Notes: a model not told the origin generated them from the letters alone. 14,012 nt of DNA from Planctomycetaceae bacterium (GCA_031283515.1 JAITBS010000076.1:1-14012), one strand, 5' to 3'. Positions 1 through 7,039 are shown, counted from the stretch's first letter. Made by a program: numbers and translations.

Positions 1-2
1 TA

Positions 3-164
3 CCGGTTCATCCAGACCCATTGGAAAATCAACCGGAACATACTGTCATAGATTTTTCCGGCAAACCCAAAAAATCACAAAAAGACGCCGCAAAAATATT
101 AAGAGATTACGCCACAAAACGAAACTGGCAATTCATCCCAGAAAAACAAAATTCCACCCAATAA
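3..164 (+). CDS. C-terminal fragment of an unknown protein (5' end outside window)
   Basis: Frame 3 is open from the left edge to a TAA at 162-164 and encodes the last 53 residues of a protein. The readable part starts PVHPDPLENQPEHTVIDFSG and ends in a lysine-rich, hydrophilic tail (KKSQKDAAKILRDYATKRNW then QFIPEKQNSTQ). The mix of helix-like charged sequence and sensible codon use suggests real coding rather than chance, but no family is recognisable from this fragment. The next gene starts about 145 bp downstream across AT-rich DNA, so the two need not be in one operon. Confidence 0.5.
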   Translation, partial: PVHPDPLENQPEHTVIDFSGKPKKSQKDAAKILRDYATKRNWQFIPEKQNSTQ

Positions 165-309
165 TTACAATCAAATAAATAGTTACACTAAATATCGAAA
201 GCATAAAAATTATAGATTCAATGCCAAATATTAACATCGCAGAAAATTAAAAAAATTTAACGTTGCCTACAGAATAGTTACAAATTTTTACTTGAATGGA
301 GACTCGTTT

Positions 310-525
310 ATGAAACCAGATTTTCAATCTGAAACGGCATTACGCGCGGAGGCAATGAATATTTTGGTAGAACATTTAGGCGCGTTAAATACGGAACGTT
401 TTATCAACAGTATTCTAAAAGATCAATTCGATTACACCGAATGGCAACGTAATTTGTGGGACGATAAAACTATCAAAAAAATTCATCAAGAAGCCACCGC
501 ATTTTATAAAGAAAAAACGTCCTAA
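310..525 (+). CDS. Small (71 aa) orphan protein, antitoxin-like family
   Basis: The start was set at the ATG at 310 because a GGAGA Shine-Dalgarno lies 7-8 nt upstream (298-302); the in-frame TTG at 292 would remove that ribosome site. The 71-aa product is soluble and mostly helical, with no signal peptide. Its core reads LRAEAMNILVEHLGALNTER followed by FINSILKDQFDYTEWQRNLW and a charged C-terminus. The order 'LVE-LG--ERFI----FDYTEWQ--LW' recalls a widespread group of small bacterial proteins often annotated as hypothetical or as putative antitoxins; that is a remembered resemblance, not a search result. A toxin would normally overlap or follow within a few bases, but none does: 231 bp of non-coding DNA follow. 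If it is an antitoxin, it is an orphan. Confidence 0.6.
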   Translation: MKPDFQSETALRAEAMNILVEHLGALNTERFINSILKDQFDYTEWQRNLWDDKTIKKIHQEATAFYKEKTS

Positions 526-569
526 CTAATCTGTTCAAATAAATATACGTATAATAATGTACTTATCTA

Positions 570-721
570 TTTTTAGTCCGTAAATTATACAGATTTTTAG
601 GGATTATTTTTGCAATAATTACGAAACAGATAAAAAGAGAACAGACGAAAAATACGAAGATTTTATTCAATATCAATTTCAATAAATTTTTTTAACAAAA
701 TTTGCGAAAATCTGCGGACTA
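570..721. repeat. Pair of inverted 9-mer-type repeats upstream of the secretion ATPase gene
   Basis: The 526-756 gap holds no gene. At 570-599 (minus sense) the sequence reads AAATCTGTATAATTTACGGA within a longer match to 2484-2505, where AAATCTGTGTAATCTGCGGA occurs. At 703-721 (plus sense) a shorter version, TGCGAAAATCTGCGGACTA, lacks one internal 9-base unit. The three copies therefore belong to one dispersed repeat built from units like ATCTGTGTA / ATCTGCGGA. The two copies here face each other. No convincing promoter or Shine-Dalgarno was found for the gene starting at 757. Confidence 0.55.
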
Positions 722-756
722 TTTGAACGAAGTAGTCGAACAGTTAATAAAATAAT

Positions 757-2079
757 ATGAAAAATCTCGATGATCATATTCAAAAGATTATGCCGGTACG
801 GCTTGTGGGAACGGTTGTTCAGACACACGGAATGACAATTGCAGCGGCAGGTTTTCCGAGTCCGGTGGGAAGTGTTGCGGAAATTGACCGACCCGGCGGT
901 GAACCGCTTGTCGCTGAAGTTATCGGCTTCAAAGATGATCTCACCATTCTTTATCCGTACAGCGATATCACCGGTGTTCGACGCGGGAACCGAATTCAAC
1001 TCACCAAAACATTACCATGGCTTCGTGTTGGTAAAAATTTGTTGGGACGTGTTCTCAATGCCGAAGGAAAACCTGTTGACGGTTTGCCCTTGCCGGTTCT
1101 CGAAGATCGGATTCTGTTCGATAATAAACCGCCAACCGCCAGCTCCCGACCACGTATCAATTCTATTCTCGCAACAGGTATTCGCGCTATTGACGGAATG
1201 TTGACTTGCGGATGCGGACAACGACTAGGAATTTTCGCCGGTTCCGGTGTCGGAAAAAGTGTTACACTCGGTATGATCGCCCGTTATACCAATGCCGATA
1301 TTATTGTAATCGGATTGATCGGTGAACGCGGACGCGAATTAAACGATTTTATCGAACGCGATTTGGGTATTGACGGTTTGAAAAAAAGTGTTGTGGTCGT
1401 CGCCACCTCAAACGAACCGGCATTGATGCGTGTTCGCGCTCCTATGACCGCTATGGCAATTGCAGAATATTTCCGCGATCAAGGCAAAAATGTGTTGGTC
1501 ATGATGGATTCGCTAACCCGATTCGCAATGGCACAACGTGAAATCGGACTCGCCGCCGGAGAACCGCCAACAACAAAAGGTTATCCGCCGTCAGTCTTTG
1601 CGATGTTACCCAAATTGGTCGAAAGAGCCGGACGTTCCGTAACAGGAACCATCACCGCGTTTTTCACCGTGTTGGTCGAAGGAGATGACCAAAATGATCC
1701 CATCGGCGATACCGTACGCGGATTACTTGACGGACATATCTGGCTGTCACGAAAATTAAGTACACGAGGATATTATCCGGCAATTGATCCGATTGAAAGT
1801 ATTTCACGGTTGATGCCGGACATCTGTGACCCTGATCATCTGAAAGCAGCACGGTTGTTGCGAAAACTAATCGGCGTCTATCGCGATAACGAAGATTTAA
1901 TTTCCATCGGCGCCTACCGCACCGGAAGTAATCCTGAAATCGATTACGCCATTAAAATGAAACCAATCATTGATCAGTTCCTACAACAAAATGTTGACGA
2001 CCAAGCCGGACTCAATGAAACTATCCATAAAATTAAAGAATTGTTTTTATCCGCAAAAAATACAGATAACCGTAAATAA
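757..2079 (+). CDS. fliI: FliI/SctN-type flagellar/type III secretion ATPase
   Basis: The 440-aa protein is full length for the FliI/YscN(SctN) family, the hexameric ATPase that unfolds and energises export of flagellar or type III substrates at the cytoplasmic face of the export apparatus. Domains in order: N-terminal beta-barrel (about 15-85), nucleotide-binding core (about 135-350), C-terminal helical domain. Visible motifs are Walker A AGSGVGKS (161-168, Lys167), GERGRE (189-194), Walker B VLVMMD (246-251) followed by SLTRFAMAQREIGLAAGEPP, GYPPSVFAMLPKLVERAG (275-292), and the alpha/beta ATPase signature PAIDPIESIS (341-350). These separate it from F1-beta and Rho. Flagellar versus non-flagellar use cannot be decided, because no fliH, fliJ, flhA or other partner lies in the window. 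The gene name follows the commonest member. No clear Shine-Dalgarno precedes the ATG. A 15-bp sequence just before and over the stop (2074-2088) also occurs at 173-187. Confidence 0.93.
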   Translation: MKNLDDHIQKIMPVRLVGTVVQTHGMTIAAAGFPSPVGSVAEIDRPGGEPLVAEVIGFKDDLTILYPYSDITGVRRGNRIQLTKTLPWLRVGKNLLGRVLNAEGKPVDGLPLPVLEDRILFDNKPPTASSRPRINSILATGIRAIDGMLTCGCGQRLGIFAGSGVGKSVTLGMIARYTNADIIVIGLIGERGRELNDFIERDLGIDGLKKSVVVVATSNEPALMRVRAPMTAMAIAEYFRDQGKNVLVMMDSLTRFAMAQREIGLAAGEPPTTKGYPPSVFAMLPKLVERAGRSVTGTITAFFTVLVEGDDQNDPIGDTVRGLLDGHIWLSRKLSTRGYYPAIDPIESISRLMPDICDPDHLKAARLLRKLIGVYRDNEDLISIGAYRTGSNPEIDYAIKMKPIIDQFLQQNVDDQAGLNETIHKIKELFLSAKNTDNRK

Positions 2080-2132
2080 ATAGTTACAATTACTTGAGTA
2101 ATAACTAATTGTGTAACGGTCTATTTTTATTA

Positions 2133-2159
2133 ACCACAGAGGACACGGAGTTCACAGAG
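2133..2159. repeat. Three tandem 9-mers (accacagag / gacacggag / ttcacagag)
   Basis: Three degenerate 9-base units sit head to tail 54 bp after the stop of the ATPase gene. From memory, similar 'CACAGAGGACACGGAG' sequences recur as intergenic repeats in unrelated environmental bacteria. There is no coding potential. The repeat is immediately followed by the left end of the larger palindromic element. Confidence 0.5.
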
Positions 2160-2173
2160 AGAGTAAAGAAATT

Positions 2174-2462
2174 CGTAATATATCAGTGGAATTTTTGTAG
2201 CTAACAGCAATAGGCAGCCCTGAAAGGGCGGTGGTTAGTTGATAGTGGAGAGTTGATAGTTCGTTCGCGGATTCAAAACGTTTTGGTCGTAATCCGCTTG
2301 CGAACTATCCACTCTCCACTATCAACTCTCAACTATTCCCGTTGCCCTTTCAGGGCGTTGTTTCGCAAGGAATTTTTACCCACCCCGTTGGGGCGGGTTA
2401 TAATCCTAAAGCCCCTATCGGGGCTAATAGAAAAAACAAAAATTCTACTGAAATATTACAAA
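2174..2462. repeat. MITE-like modular palindromic element, copy 1 (full)
   Basis: Imperfect terminal inverted repeats bound the element: 2174-2199 (core GTAATATATCAGTGGAATTT) and 2436-2462 in opposite orientation, differing at only a few positions. Inside, in order, are a GCCCTGAAAGGGC palindrome (2217-2229), heptad repeats, a central hairpin, heptads in reverse, GCCCTTTCAGGGC (2344-2356), a C-run/G-run hairpin (about 2380-2399) and the hairpin AGCCCCTATCGGGGCT (2410-2425). No ORF of substance lies inside. A partial copy in reverse orientation is at 12274-12428. The structure fits a non-autonomous mobile or REP-like element. It lies between a plus-strand gene and the end of a minus-strand gene, so its hairpins could also end transcription from both sides (inference). 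Confidence 0.72.
2217..2356. repeat. 140-bp hairpin with heptad-repeat stem
   Basis: The left arm 2239-2263 and right arm 2301-2325 are inverse complements at 24 of 25 positions. The stem continues inward with GCGGATT (2267-2273) pairing AATCCGC (2291-2297) around a centre containing AAAACGTTTT (2275-2284). It extends outward to the GCCCTGAAAGGGC / GCCCTTTCAGGGC ends. Both arms are written in 7-base units of form GTKGAKA: GTTGATA, GTGGAGA, GTTGATA (2238-2258), and on the other arm TATCCAC, TCTCCAC, TATCAAC, TCTCAAC (2306-2333). Confidence 0.75.
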
Positions 2463-2533
2463 CTTTTTTCAAAATCCTGCGAAAATCTGTGTAATCTGCG
2501 GACTAAAAACGTTTCGGTAAATAATACGCATAC

Positions 2534-2561
2534 TATTCACTATTCACTCATAACTATTAAC
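2534..2561. repeat. Heptad repeat array (tattcac, tattcac, tcataac, tattaac)
   Basis: Four consecutive 7-base units of the same style as those in the neighbouring hairpin end 4 bp before the stop codon of the minus-strand gene. The preceding stretch 2476-2505 holds 9-mer units (CTGCGAAAAT CTGTGTAAT CTGCGGACT) that recur upstream of the ATPase gene. The whole 2080-2565 gap is thus repeat DNA with no gene. Confidence 0.55.
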
Positions 2562-2565
2562 TCAA

Positions 2566-3267
2566 TCAAAGTATTACCGGACATTCTTCATCAATACCAA
2601 GCGTGATTTGAAGTTCGTTGAAACGTTTGAGATATTCATTCCGTGTTGAATGGATATGTTCCGCTTCGGTTAAAAAGCGTATCGTCTCATTTTTAGGAAT
2701 GCGGTGTTGTTTCAGGATAGATTCGAATTTCCGAAGGTTTTCGGCATAAACGATTAACATTTTATGTTCATCAAATTGTACTTCGACCGGAATGGACGGA
2801 TTCAGTACGGCAATCCCAGTACAACCGTCATTCAGTAACATGTCTTCAAAATCGTATAAAAAACTCTTCAGAATCGGAAGATCAATTTCTTCACGATAAA
2901 GATCCGTGTGATAACTCCCGTTTCGTTGATGACTCGTTTCCAACACCACATCAACTGTATCACCAAGCGGATCAAGAAGATCAATAAATGTGTCAAAAAG
3001 TTGTTCCGCAGAAACTGAAACAATAAGAACCGGAATCGAAGCCCGATTAAAATCATCCCGATACCAATCATGTTTATAACCTTGTTCAGGAACAATACAA
3101 AGATCAAACGACGGATGAACCGCTCCGGTCAAAGTAAAATTACCGTACGTTACGGTAGATAAATGGGATTCAATCTCCAATTTTGAAAGTCTTTCAAATT
3201 CGTCGTGCGGTAGGACCAGAGAACTGTTTCGTAAAATATTACGATAAAATTGTTTAAGGAAACCCAT
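2566..3267 (-). CDS. Unrecognised 233-aa protein
   Basis: A minus-strand ORF of 233 aa ends in TGA (2566-2568). It has no signal peptide or membrane segment and is acidic, with a mixed alpha/beta look. It begins MGFLKQFYRNILRNSSLVLP. A region around residues 40-60 reads YGNFTLTGAVHPSFDLCIVP; the middle is Asp/Glu-rich; the C-terminus carries EAEHIHSTRNEYLKRFNELQ, probably an amphipathic helix. The protein-like composition and full-length frame make it a convincing gene, but I do not recognise its family and assign no function. No clear Shine-Dalgarno precedes the ATG. In its upstream region a TTGACAATCTGAA sequence (3298-3310, minus strand) could supply a -35 box, but no good -10 lies at the right distance. 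Confidence 0.75.
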   Translation of the reverse strand: MGFLKQFYRNILRNSSLVLPHDEFERLSKLEIESHLSTVTYGNFTLTGAVHPSFDLCIVPEQGYKHDWYRDDFNRASIPVLIVSVSAEQLFDTFIDLLDPLGDTVDVVLETSHQRNGSYHTDLYREEIDLPILKSFLYDFEDMLLNDGCTGIAVLNPSIPVEVQFDEHKMLIVYAENLRKFESILKQHRIPKNETIRFLTEAEHIHSTRNEYLKRFNELQITLGIDEECPVIL

Positions 3268-3739
3268 TGTAATAATAATTAGGATGACGGTTAAAATTTC
3301 AGATTGTCAACAGGATCGCAAACCAACAAGGTTGCGGTTACAAATCAAAGTGTGTCAAAAGGTGATTGTCTCTCCGGCTACCGGTTGAAAGAAATTAAAA
3401 AATGTAATTATTCAGTCCGTAAAATGTCCGTAAATAACTGAGTTGATCTTGTTTACAGACAGAAATCGGAAACCAAAAACTGAAACAACTCTAATTGTCA
3501 TCATTGTTAATCCGATTCACTGCCGGCAGTACGCCAACAACTCAACCTTTACGCTCTCTTGAATCAATACGATTCAAATAAAAATTCCACTGAAATATTA
3601 TAAAAAAAATTACATTCTTTAACCGTTGCCGTTATGTTTAATGTAGGTTATGAAAACGCCAAAATCTTCTTAAACATCATATTTTCACAAAATTGTGTGA
3701 ATAAAAATGCCCATACAATTGATTTTGCCGATAAAATGA
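3268..3739. other. Gene-free stretch with a solo repeat end and a perfect palindrome
   Basis: No supported gene was found on either strand. A 34-codon ORF starting ATG at 3284 has no ribosome site and is not called. ACTGCCGGCAGT at 3519-3530 is a perfect 12-bp palindrome. At 3578-3604 lies a solo copy, in minus orientation, of the terminal repeat found at 2174 and 2436 (reading TTTCAGTGGAATTTTTAT on the minus strand). A very degenerate possible partner is at about 3400-3418. Confidence 0.5.
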
Positions 3740-3880
3740 TTACGAAGTGAGCATCTGTTGACGTAATAAGGCAAGATGTGCGGAAAATATTCCTTGATAC
3801 CAATTAGGCGAAATATCGTAATTTGGAGGAAGATTCTTCCGATCCAATTGGTCGAAATAGACAGTGTTCTTTCGAAACAT
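3740..3880 (-). CDS. Possible 46-aa small protein
   Basis: An ATG-to-TAA ORF on the minus strand encodes 46 residues, starting MFRKNTVYFDQLDRKNLPPN and ending HLALLRQQMLTS. The composition is protein-like, with an amphipathic C-terminal helix and two Trp/Tyr-containing turns. On the minus strand a TATAAT (3908-3903) lies about 22 bp upstream of the ATG, a plausible -10 box with a poor -35. The Shine-Dalgarno is weak (AGG about 5 nt before the ATG). It would be divergently transcribed from the response regulator. It may be a real small gene, a remnant of a longer one, or chance. Confidence 0.3.
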   Translation of the reverse strand: MFRKNTVYFDQLDRKNLPPNYDISPNWYQGIFSAHLALLRQQMLTS

Positions 3881-3940
3881 ATTGCCTAGTACGGAATTTT
3901 TTATTATATTACTTCACGAACAAGAAAAAATTTTTTGCTG

Positions 3941-3969
3941 TTGACGGTTAAAGCATTTTTAGGTATGAT
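3941..3969 (+). promoter_or_regulatory. Sigma70-type promoter for the response regulator/MoxR genes
   Basis: TTGACG (3941-3946) and TATGAT (3964-3969) are separated by exactly 17 bp, close to the housekeeping consensus. Transcription would start near 3976, giving a leader of about 70 nt before the ATG at 4048. AT-rich tracts precede the -35 box. Confidence 0.65.
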
Positions 3970-4047
3970 TTTAGGCATATTACTTTTAGGGAAAGAATAT
4001 TCGTTAAAAATTTTTATTGGTGTCATTTTCCATTTTTATTTTCGGCA

Positions 4048-4425
4048 ATGCTTTTCCCAACCCTCTTAATTACAGACGACGATGTCGGTTTCCGCGAGAC
4101 GTTGCGGGATGTTTTGGAGCCGGAAGGATTTCGAACCTTTTTGGCGGAAGATGGTTTAGAAGCCTTTGAAATCGTCAAAACGGAACCGGTTCATGTGGTA
4201 TTGCTTGACGTGCACATGCCGCGTATTGACGGTCTTGAAACACTTCGGTTGGTTCACGAAATTAAACCGAAATTACCTTGTATCCTCTTATCGGCGGCGT
4301 TGGATGAAATGATTATCAAAGCGGCTAAAGAACTTTTTGCGTTTTCCGTTTTACCCAAACCGTGCACCCGAAAACAAATCACATCTGTTGTTCACAATGC
4401 CTTAAAAACTGCTTATTCGTTTTAA
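4048..4425 (+). CDS. Stand-alone CheY-like response regulator
   Basis: The 125-aa protein is a single receiver (REC) domain with no output domain. The acidic pocket is Asp10-Asp11-Asp12 (LLITDDDVGF), the phospho-acceptor is Asp54 in LLDVHMPRIDG, the switch Ser/Thr is Ser82 (ILLSAA) and the conserved Lys is Lys104 (VLPKP). All residues needed for Mg2+ binding and phosphorylation by a histidine kinase are present. With no DNA-binding or enzymatic domain it would act by protein contact or as a phosphate sink. No cognate kinase is in the window. It stops 76 bp before the MoxR gene on the same strand, and the intervening sequence has no obvious terminator, so the two are probably cotranscribed. 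No clear Shine-Dalgarno precedes the ATG, as with most genes here. Confidence 0.9.
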   Translation: MLFPTLLITDDDVGFRETLRDVLEPEGFRTFLAEDGLEAFEIVKTEPVHVVLLDVHMPRIDGLETLRLVHEIKPKLPCILLSAALDEMIIKAAKELFAFSVLPKPCTRKQITSVVHNALKTAYSF

Positions 4426-4501
4426 GTTTTAATCTGTTTCCCAACTTTATTTTGTTTTTCTCTTTCTTAAAATTTGAAATAAAATTCTCGGTGTTAAAAT
4501 T

Positions 4502-5554
4502 ATGAACGATACCACCCCACTTTTAACTCCGTCTGAAATAAAACCATCGGTTGACCAAATCAATGGACTTCTTTGTGACCTTAACCATATTCTTCTTGGG
4601 CGTTTGGAGTTACATCGTCTGGTGGTCATTGGTATTCTAAGTCGGGGACATATATTACTCGAAGGCGTTCCCGGTGTCGGAAAAACCGCACTCATCAAAG
4701 CACTTGGTACTCTTTTTGGGTTGACATTTAACCGTGTTCAATTTACACCGGACTTGATGCCGAGCGATATTTTGGGAACAAATATTCTTCAGGAAGCGGA
4801 AAACCGTCACCGTGAAATGGTATTCCAACCCGGTCCTGTTTTTACCAATATTTTGCTTGCAGACGAAATTAACCGTGCTTCACCCAAAACGCAGTCGGCA
4901 TTACTCGAAGCGATGCAAGAACATTGTGTCACACTGCTTGGTCAAACCCGACCGCTTCCCAATCCTTTTTTTGTTCTTGCATCGCAAAATCCGATTGAAC
5001 TCGAAGGAACCTATCCATTACCGGAAGCTCAATTAGACCGTTTTTTGTTCAAATTGCAGGTTGAAATGCCGGCGGTCAATGTGTTGCAGGACATTATTAC
5101 ATCACGCCGTCACGGAATTCCGCCGGAGCCGCAAACTATTTTCAATACAGAATCGCTGCAACAGATTTTTGAATTACTTGAGCGGATTTTTTTACCGGTT
5201 GCGGTTGCGGCTTACATTGCAAGGCTTGTTTCGGCGACACATCCTAATTCTCCTGATGCGCCGCCGATTATTCGGGATTACGTGAATTTTGGTGCGTCGC
5301 CTCGCGCAGCAATTGCCATTGCGGAAGCTGCCCGAACTGCTGCATTTATTGCGGGTCGTCCTTCTGCCGGATTTGAAGATGTCCGTTTTGTTGCGGCTCC
5401 AGTCCTTAACCACCGTCTTTTACTCGGTTATAAGGCACGAATGGATAAAATCGATACGAAAATGATCCTGAAAGAACTCCTTGAATCGGTCAAAGAAGTT
5501 GATACTAAGTTGCCTTCCGATATACACTTTGATGGTGAAATCAAAAATAAGTAA
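4502..5554 (+). CDS. MoxR-family AAA+ ATPase
   Basis: The 350-aa length is usual for the MoxR branch of AAA+ ATPases, chaperone-like enzymes that insert metal cofactors or remodel protein complexes, often together with VWA-domain partners. Motifs are Walker A GVPGVGKT (55-62), the MoxR hallmark FQPGPVFTNILLADEINRAS, with Walker B ILLADE (117-122), QSALLEAMQE (131-140), sensor 1 ASQNP with Asn163, then EGTYPLPEAQLDRF (168-181). The C-terminal lid contains GASPRAAIAIAEAARTAAFI, typical of the family. Usually a DUF58 gene and VWA or transglutaminase genes follow. Here a 185-bp gap and then a DUF1559 gene follow, so the client is unknown. The preceding receiver-domain gene suggests phosphorelay input (inference). 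Confidence 0.93.
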   Translation: MNDTTPLLTPSEIKPSVDQINGLLCDLNHILLGRLELHRLVVIGILSRGHILLEGVPGVGKTALIKALGTLFGLTFNRVQFTPDLMPSDILGTNILQEAENRHREMVFQPGPVFTNILLADEINRASPKTQSALLEAMQEHCVTLLGQTRPLPNPFFVLASQNPIELEGTYPLPEAQLDRFLFKLQVEMPAVNVLQDIITSRRHGIPPEPQTIFNTESLQQIFELLERIFLPVAVAAYIARLVSATHPNSPDAPPIIRDYVNFGASPRAAIAIAEAARTAAFIAGRPSAGFEDVRFVAAPVLNHRLLLGYKARMDKIDTKMILKELLESVKEVDTKLPSDIHFDGEIKNK

Positions 5555-5613
5555 GATTTTCATCACTCATTAAAATTTCGGTTTTGCCAAAACGTAAAAA
5601 AATTTATAAGTAA

Positions 5614-5642
5614 TTGACAATCTGAAGAATTTCAAGTAAACT
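5614..5642 (+). promoter_or_regulatory. Promoter for the DUF1559/lipoprotein/secreted-protein operon
   Basis: TTGACA (5614-5619, consensus -35) and TAAACT (5637-5642) are 17 bp apart. The predicted start near 5649 leaves about 90 nt before the ATG at 5740. The 13-mer TTGACAATCTGAA also occurs on the minus strand at 3298-3310, upstream of the 233-aa protein gene. Confidence 0.5.
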
Positions 5643-5739
5643 GTGAAACCATTCAATTACGATATGTTTTTATACCGTACTATCTTGCGGTGAACAAATC
5701 GTAAGAATTTTAACCCAACTTTTTAAAAGGAGTCAGACA

Positions 5740-5844
5740 ATGGAAAATCTAATGAGATGTTTTGTTGTGTTTTTGGGAATTTTTTTGCAAAAAATCTCGA
5801 TGTTAAAATGGATAAGCAAGGAAAGCAGGGGGGGGGGGGTATGA
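5740..5844 (+). CDS. Leader ORF with G12 tract, in frame with the DUF1559 protein
   Basis: This ORF has the best ribosome site in the window: AAAGGAG with 7 nt to the ATG at 5740. It reads MENLMRCFVVFLGIFLQKIS, a short hydrophobic stretch, then LKWISKESRGGGV, and ends at TGA 5842-5844. The glycines come from a run of 12 G (5828-5839). The frame is the same one used by the DUF1559 protein, which is open again directly after the TGA. Either this is the original N-terminus of that protein, now cut off, or a separate leader peptide. Changing the G number by one base does not rescue the fusion: the other two frames stop at 5889-5891 and at about 5852-5854. Confidence 0.4.
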   Translation: MENLMRCFVVFLGIFLQKISMLKWISKESRGGGV

Positions 5845-7008
5845 TATATTATAAGGTTAAGAACGGAGAACAGAGCGTGTTCTTGTTCTAAACTCTTTTC
5901 TACAAACCCTTTACAAATTCTTTCACGGTTCGGTTTTACTCTCGTCGAACTTCTTGTGGTAATTGCGATTATCGGCGTGCTAATTGCTCTTCTGTTGCCG
6001 GCGGTTCAGGCAGCACGCGAGGCGGCAAGACGGATGCAGTGTTCCAACAAGATGAAACAGTTGGGAGTTGCCAGCCACAATTACCATGATATTCATCAAA
6101 TGTTTCCGCCCGGGGCTATTAAAGTCAGTAATAACACCAATTCTCTTTGGGCATTTAGAACAGTATGGGGACTCTCGATTTTACCGTTTATGGAACAAAC
6201 GGCTATTTTCGAAAAATACAATCCACGAACTTCACTTGCCAATAACGATGCAACAAATTATCCGCCCGGATTGAATCGGGAAATTACAACATTGCGGATG
6301 AACATTTACGAATGTCCCAGTGATACAGGAGCAGGAACATTGCAGATTCCCAGTACAGAAGAATGGATTACCGATTACACTCCTCATTGGGAACAATACA
6401 CCACTTCCTATCGCGGTGTTGCAGGAATCAATTGCGACAATACAGCACCCGCAGCTAATGCTAATTTCTATTGGGATGACAATGGTTGGGACAATTATAT
6501 CAATTTGCGTGGCGTATTTCATGCAGTGTCAACATATCAATCATCTTCTACTGACCCGCGAAACGGTATGAAAATTTGGGAATCGTTTGCCTCTTTGACT
6601 GACGGAACATCGAATACCGCCATTTTCGTTGAACGGCACTTTATCAAACAGGCTCGTTCCGGTAGCGACGAAGCAGTTGATTTGCGTCGAAATACGTTTT
6701 GGGCAAGTGTTCCAAGAAATCATACCTACAACATGGCTCCAAGAGCAGCCACTTTTATCGGAAATGATTTTGCAACATGTATGGCGACAATCAGTACGGA
6801 AGATCCAACCAGTGATGCCCATAATTGCGCTAGGGCTGCCGCTTCTTATCACACGGGAGGAATGAATGTTACAGTTGGCGATGCTTCGGTTCGGTTTGTT
6901 TCATTTACTATCAATGTTGGCGGCGGTAGTAGCGGAGGAGTTCCGAACATTGGCGTTTGGGGCAGACTTTGCGCTATCGCCGACGGTGAAAATGTGTCTT
7001 TTCCATAA
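5845..7008 (+). CDS. DUF1559 family pilin-like protein (start uncertain or broken)
   Basis: The frame is open from just after a TGA to TAA at 7006-7008. The prepilin cleavage region RFGFTLVELLVVIAIIGVLI lies at about 5926-5985, with cleavage expected after the Gly at 5932. It is followed by LLLPAVQAAREAARRMQCSN and KMKQLGVASHNYHD, hallmarks of planctomycete DUF1559 proteins. Near the C-terminus, YHTGGMNVTVGDASVRFV is the family H-x9-D motif, with DA where most members have DG. These proteins are type II pseudopilin-like and believed to sit at the cell envelope. The nearest standard start codon in frame is a GTG at 5956, inside the hydrophobic helix, so it cannot be the true start because it would delete the cleavage site. 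The coordinates given mark the open frame rather than a proven start. The lipoprotein gene follows after 31 bp. Confidence 0.8.
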   Translation, partial: YIIRLRTENRACSCSKLFSTNPLQILSRFGFTLVELLVVIAIIGVLIALLLPAVQAAREAARRMQCSNKMKQLGVASHNYHDIHQMFPPGAIKVSNNTNSLWAFRTVWGLSILPFMEQTAIFEKYNPRTSLANNDATNYPPGLNREITTLRMNIYECPSDTGAGTLQIPSTEEWITDYTPHWEQYTTSYRGVAGINCDNTAPAANANFYWDDNGWDNYINLRGVFHAVSTYQSSSTDPRNGMKIWESFASLTDGTSNTAIFVERHFIKQARSGSDEAVDLRRNTFWASVPRNHTYNMAPRAATFIGNDFATCMATISTEDPTSDAHNCARAAASYHTGGMNVTVGDASVRFVSFTINVGGGSSGGVPNIGVWGRLCAIADGENVSFP

Positions 7009-7039
7009 ACCTTAAACCCTTTTATCCATTACATTTACT

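Noticed and set aside
2174..2565. CRISPR array
   Set aside because: The repeats are 7-9 bases without unique spacers of regular size, and the larger repeats are inverted, not direct; no cas gene is present.
2253..2606. 117-aa ORF across the repeat block
   Set aside because: It runs through palindromes and tandem heptads and starts at a TTG inside the hairpin arm; the translation is low-complexity repeat readout.
5842..5844. TGA as a sense codon (altered genetic code)
   Set aside because: The CrcB gene and the 233-aa minus-strand gene both end naturally at TGA, so a genome-wide reassignment is unlikely; only local recoding could apply.
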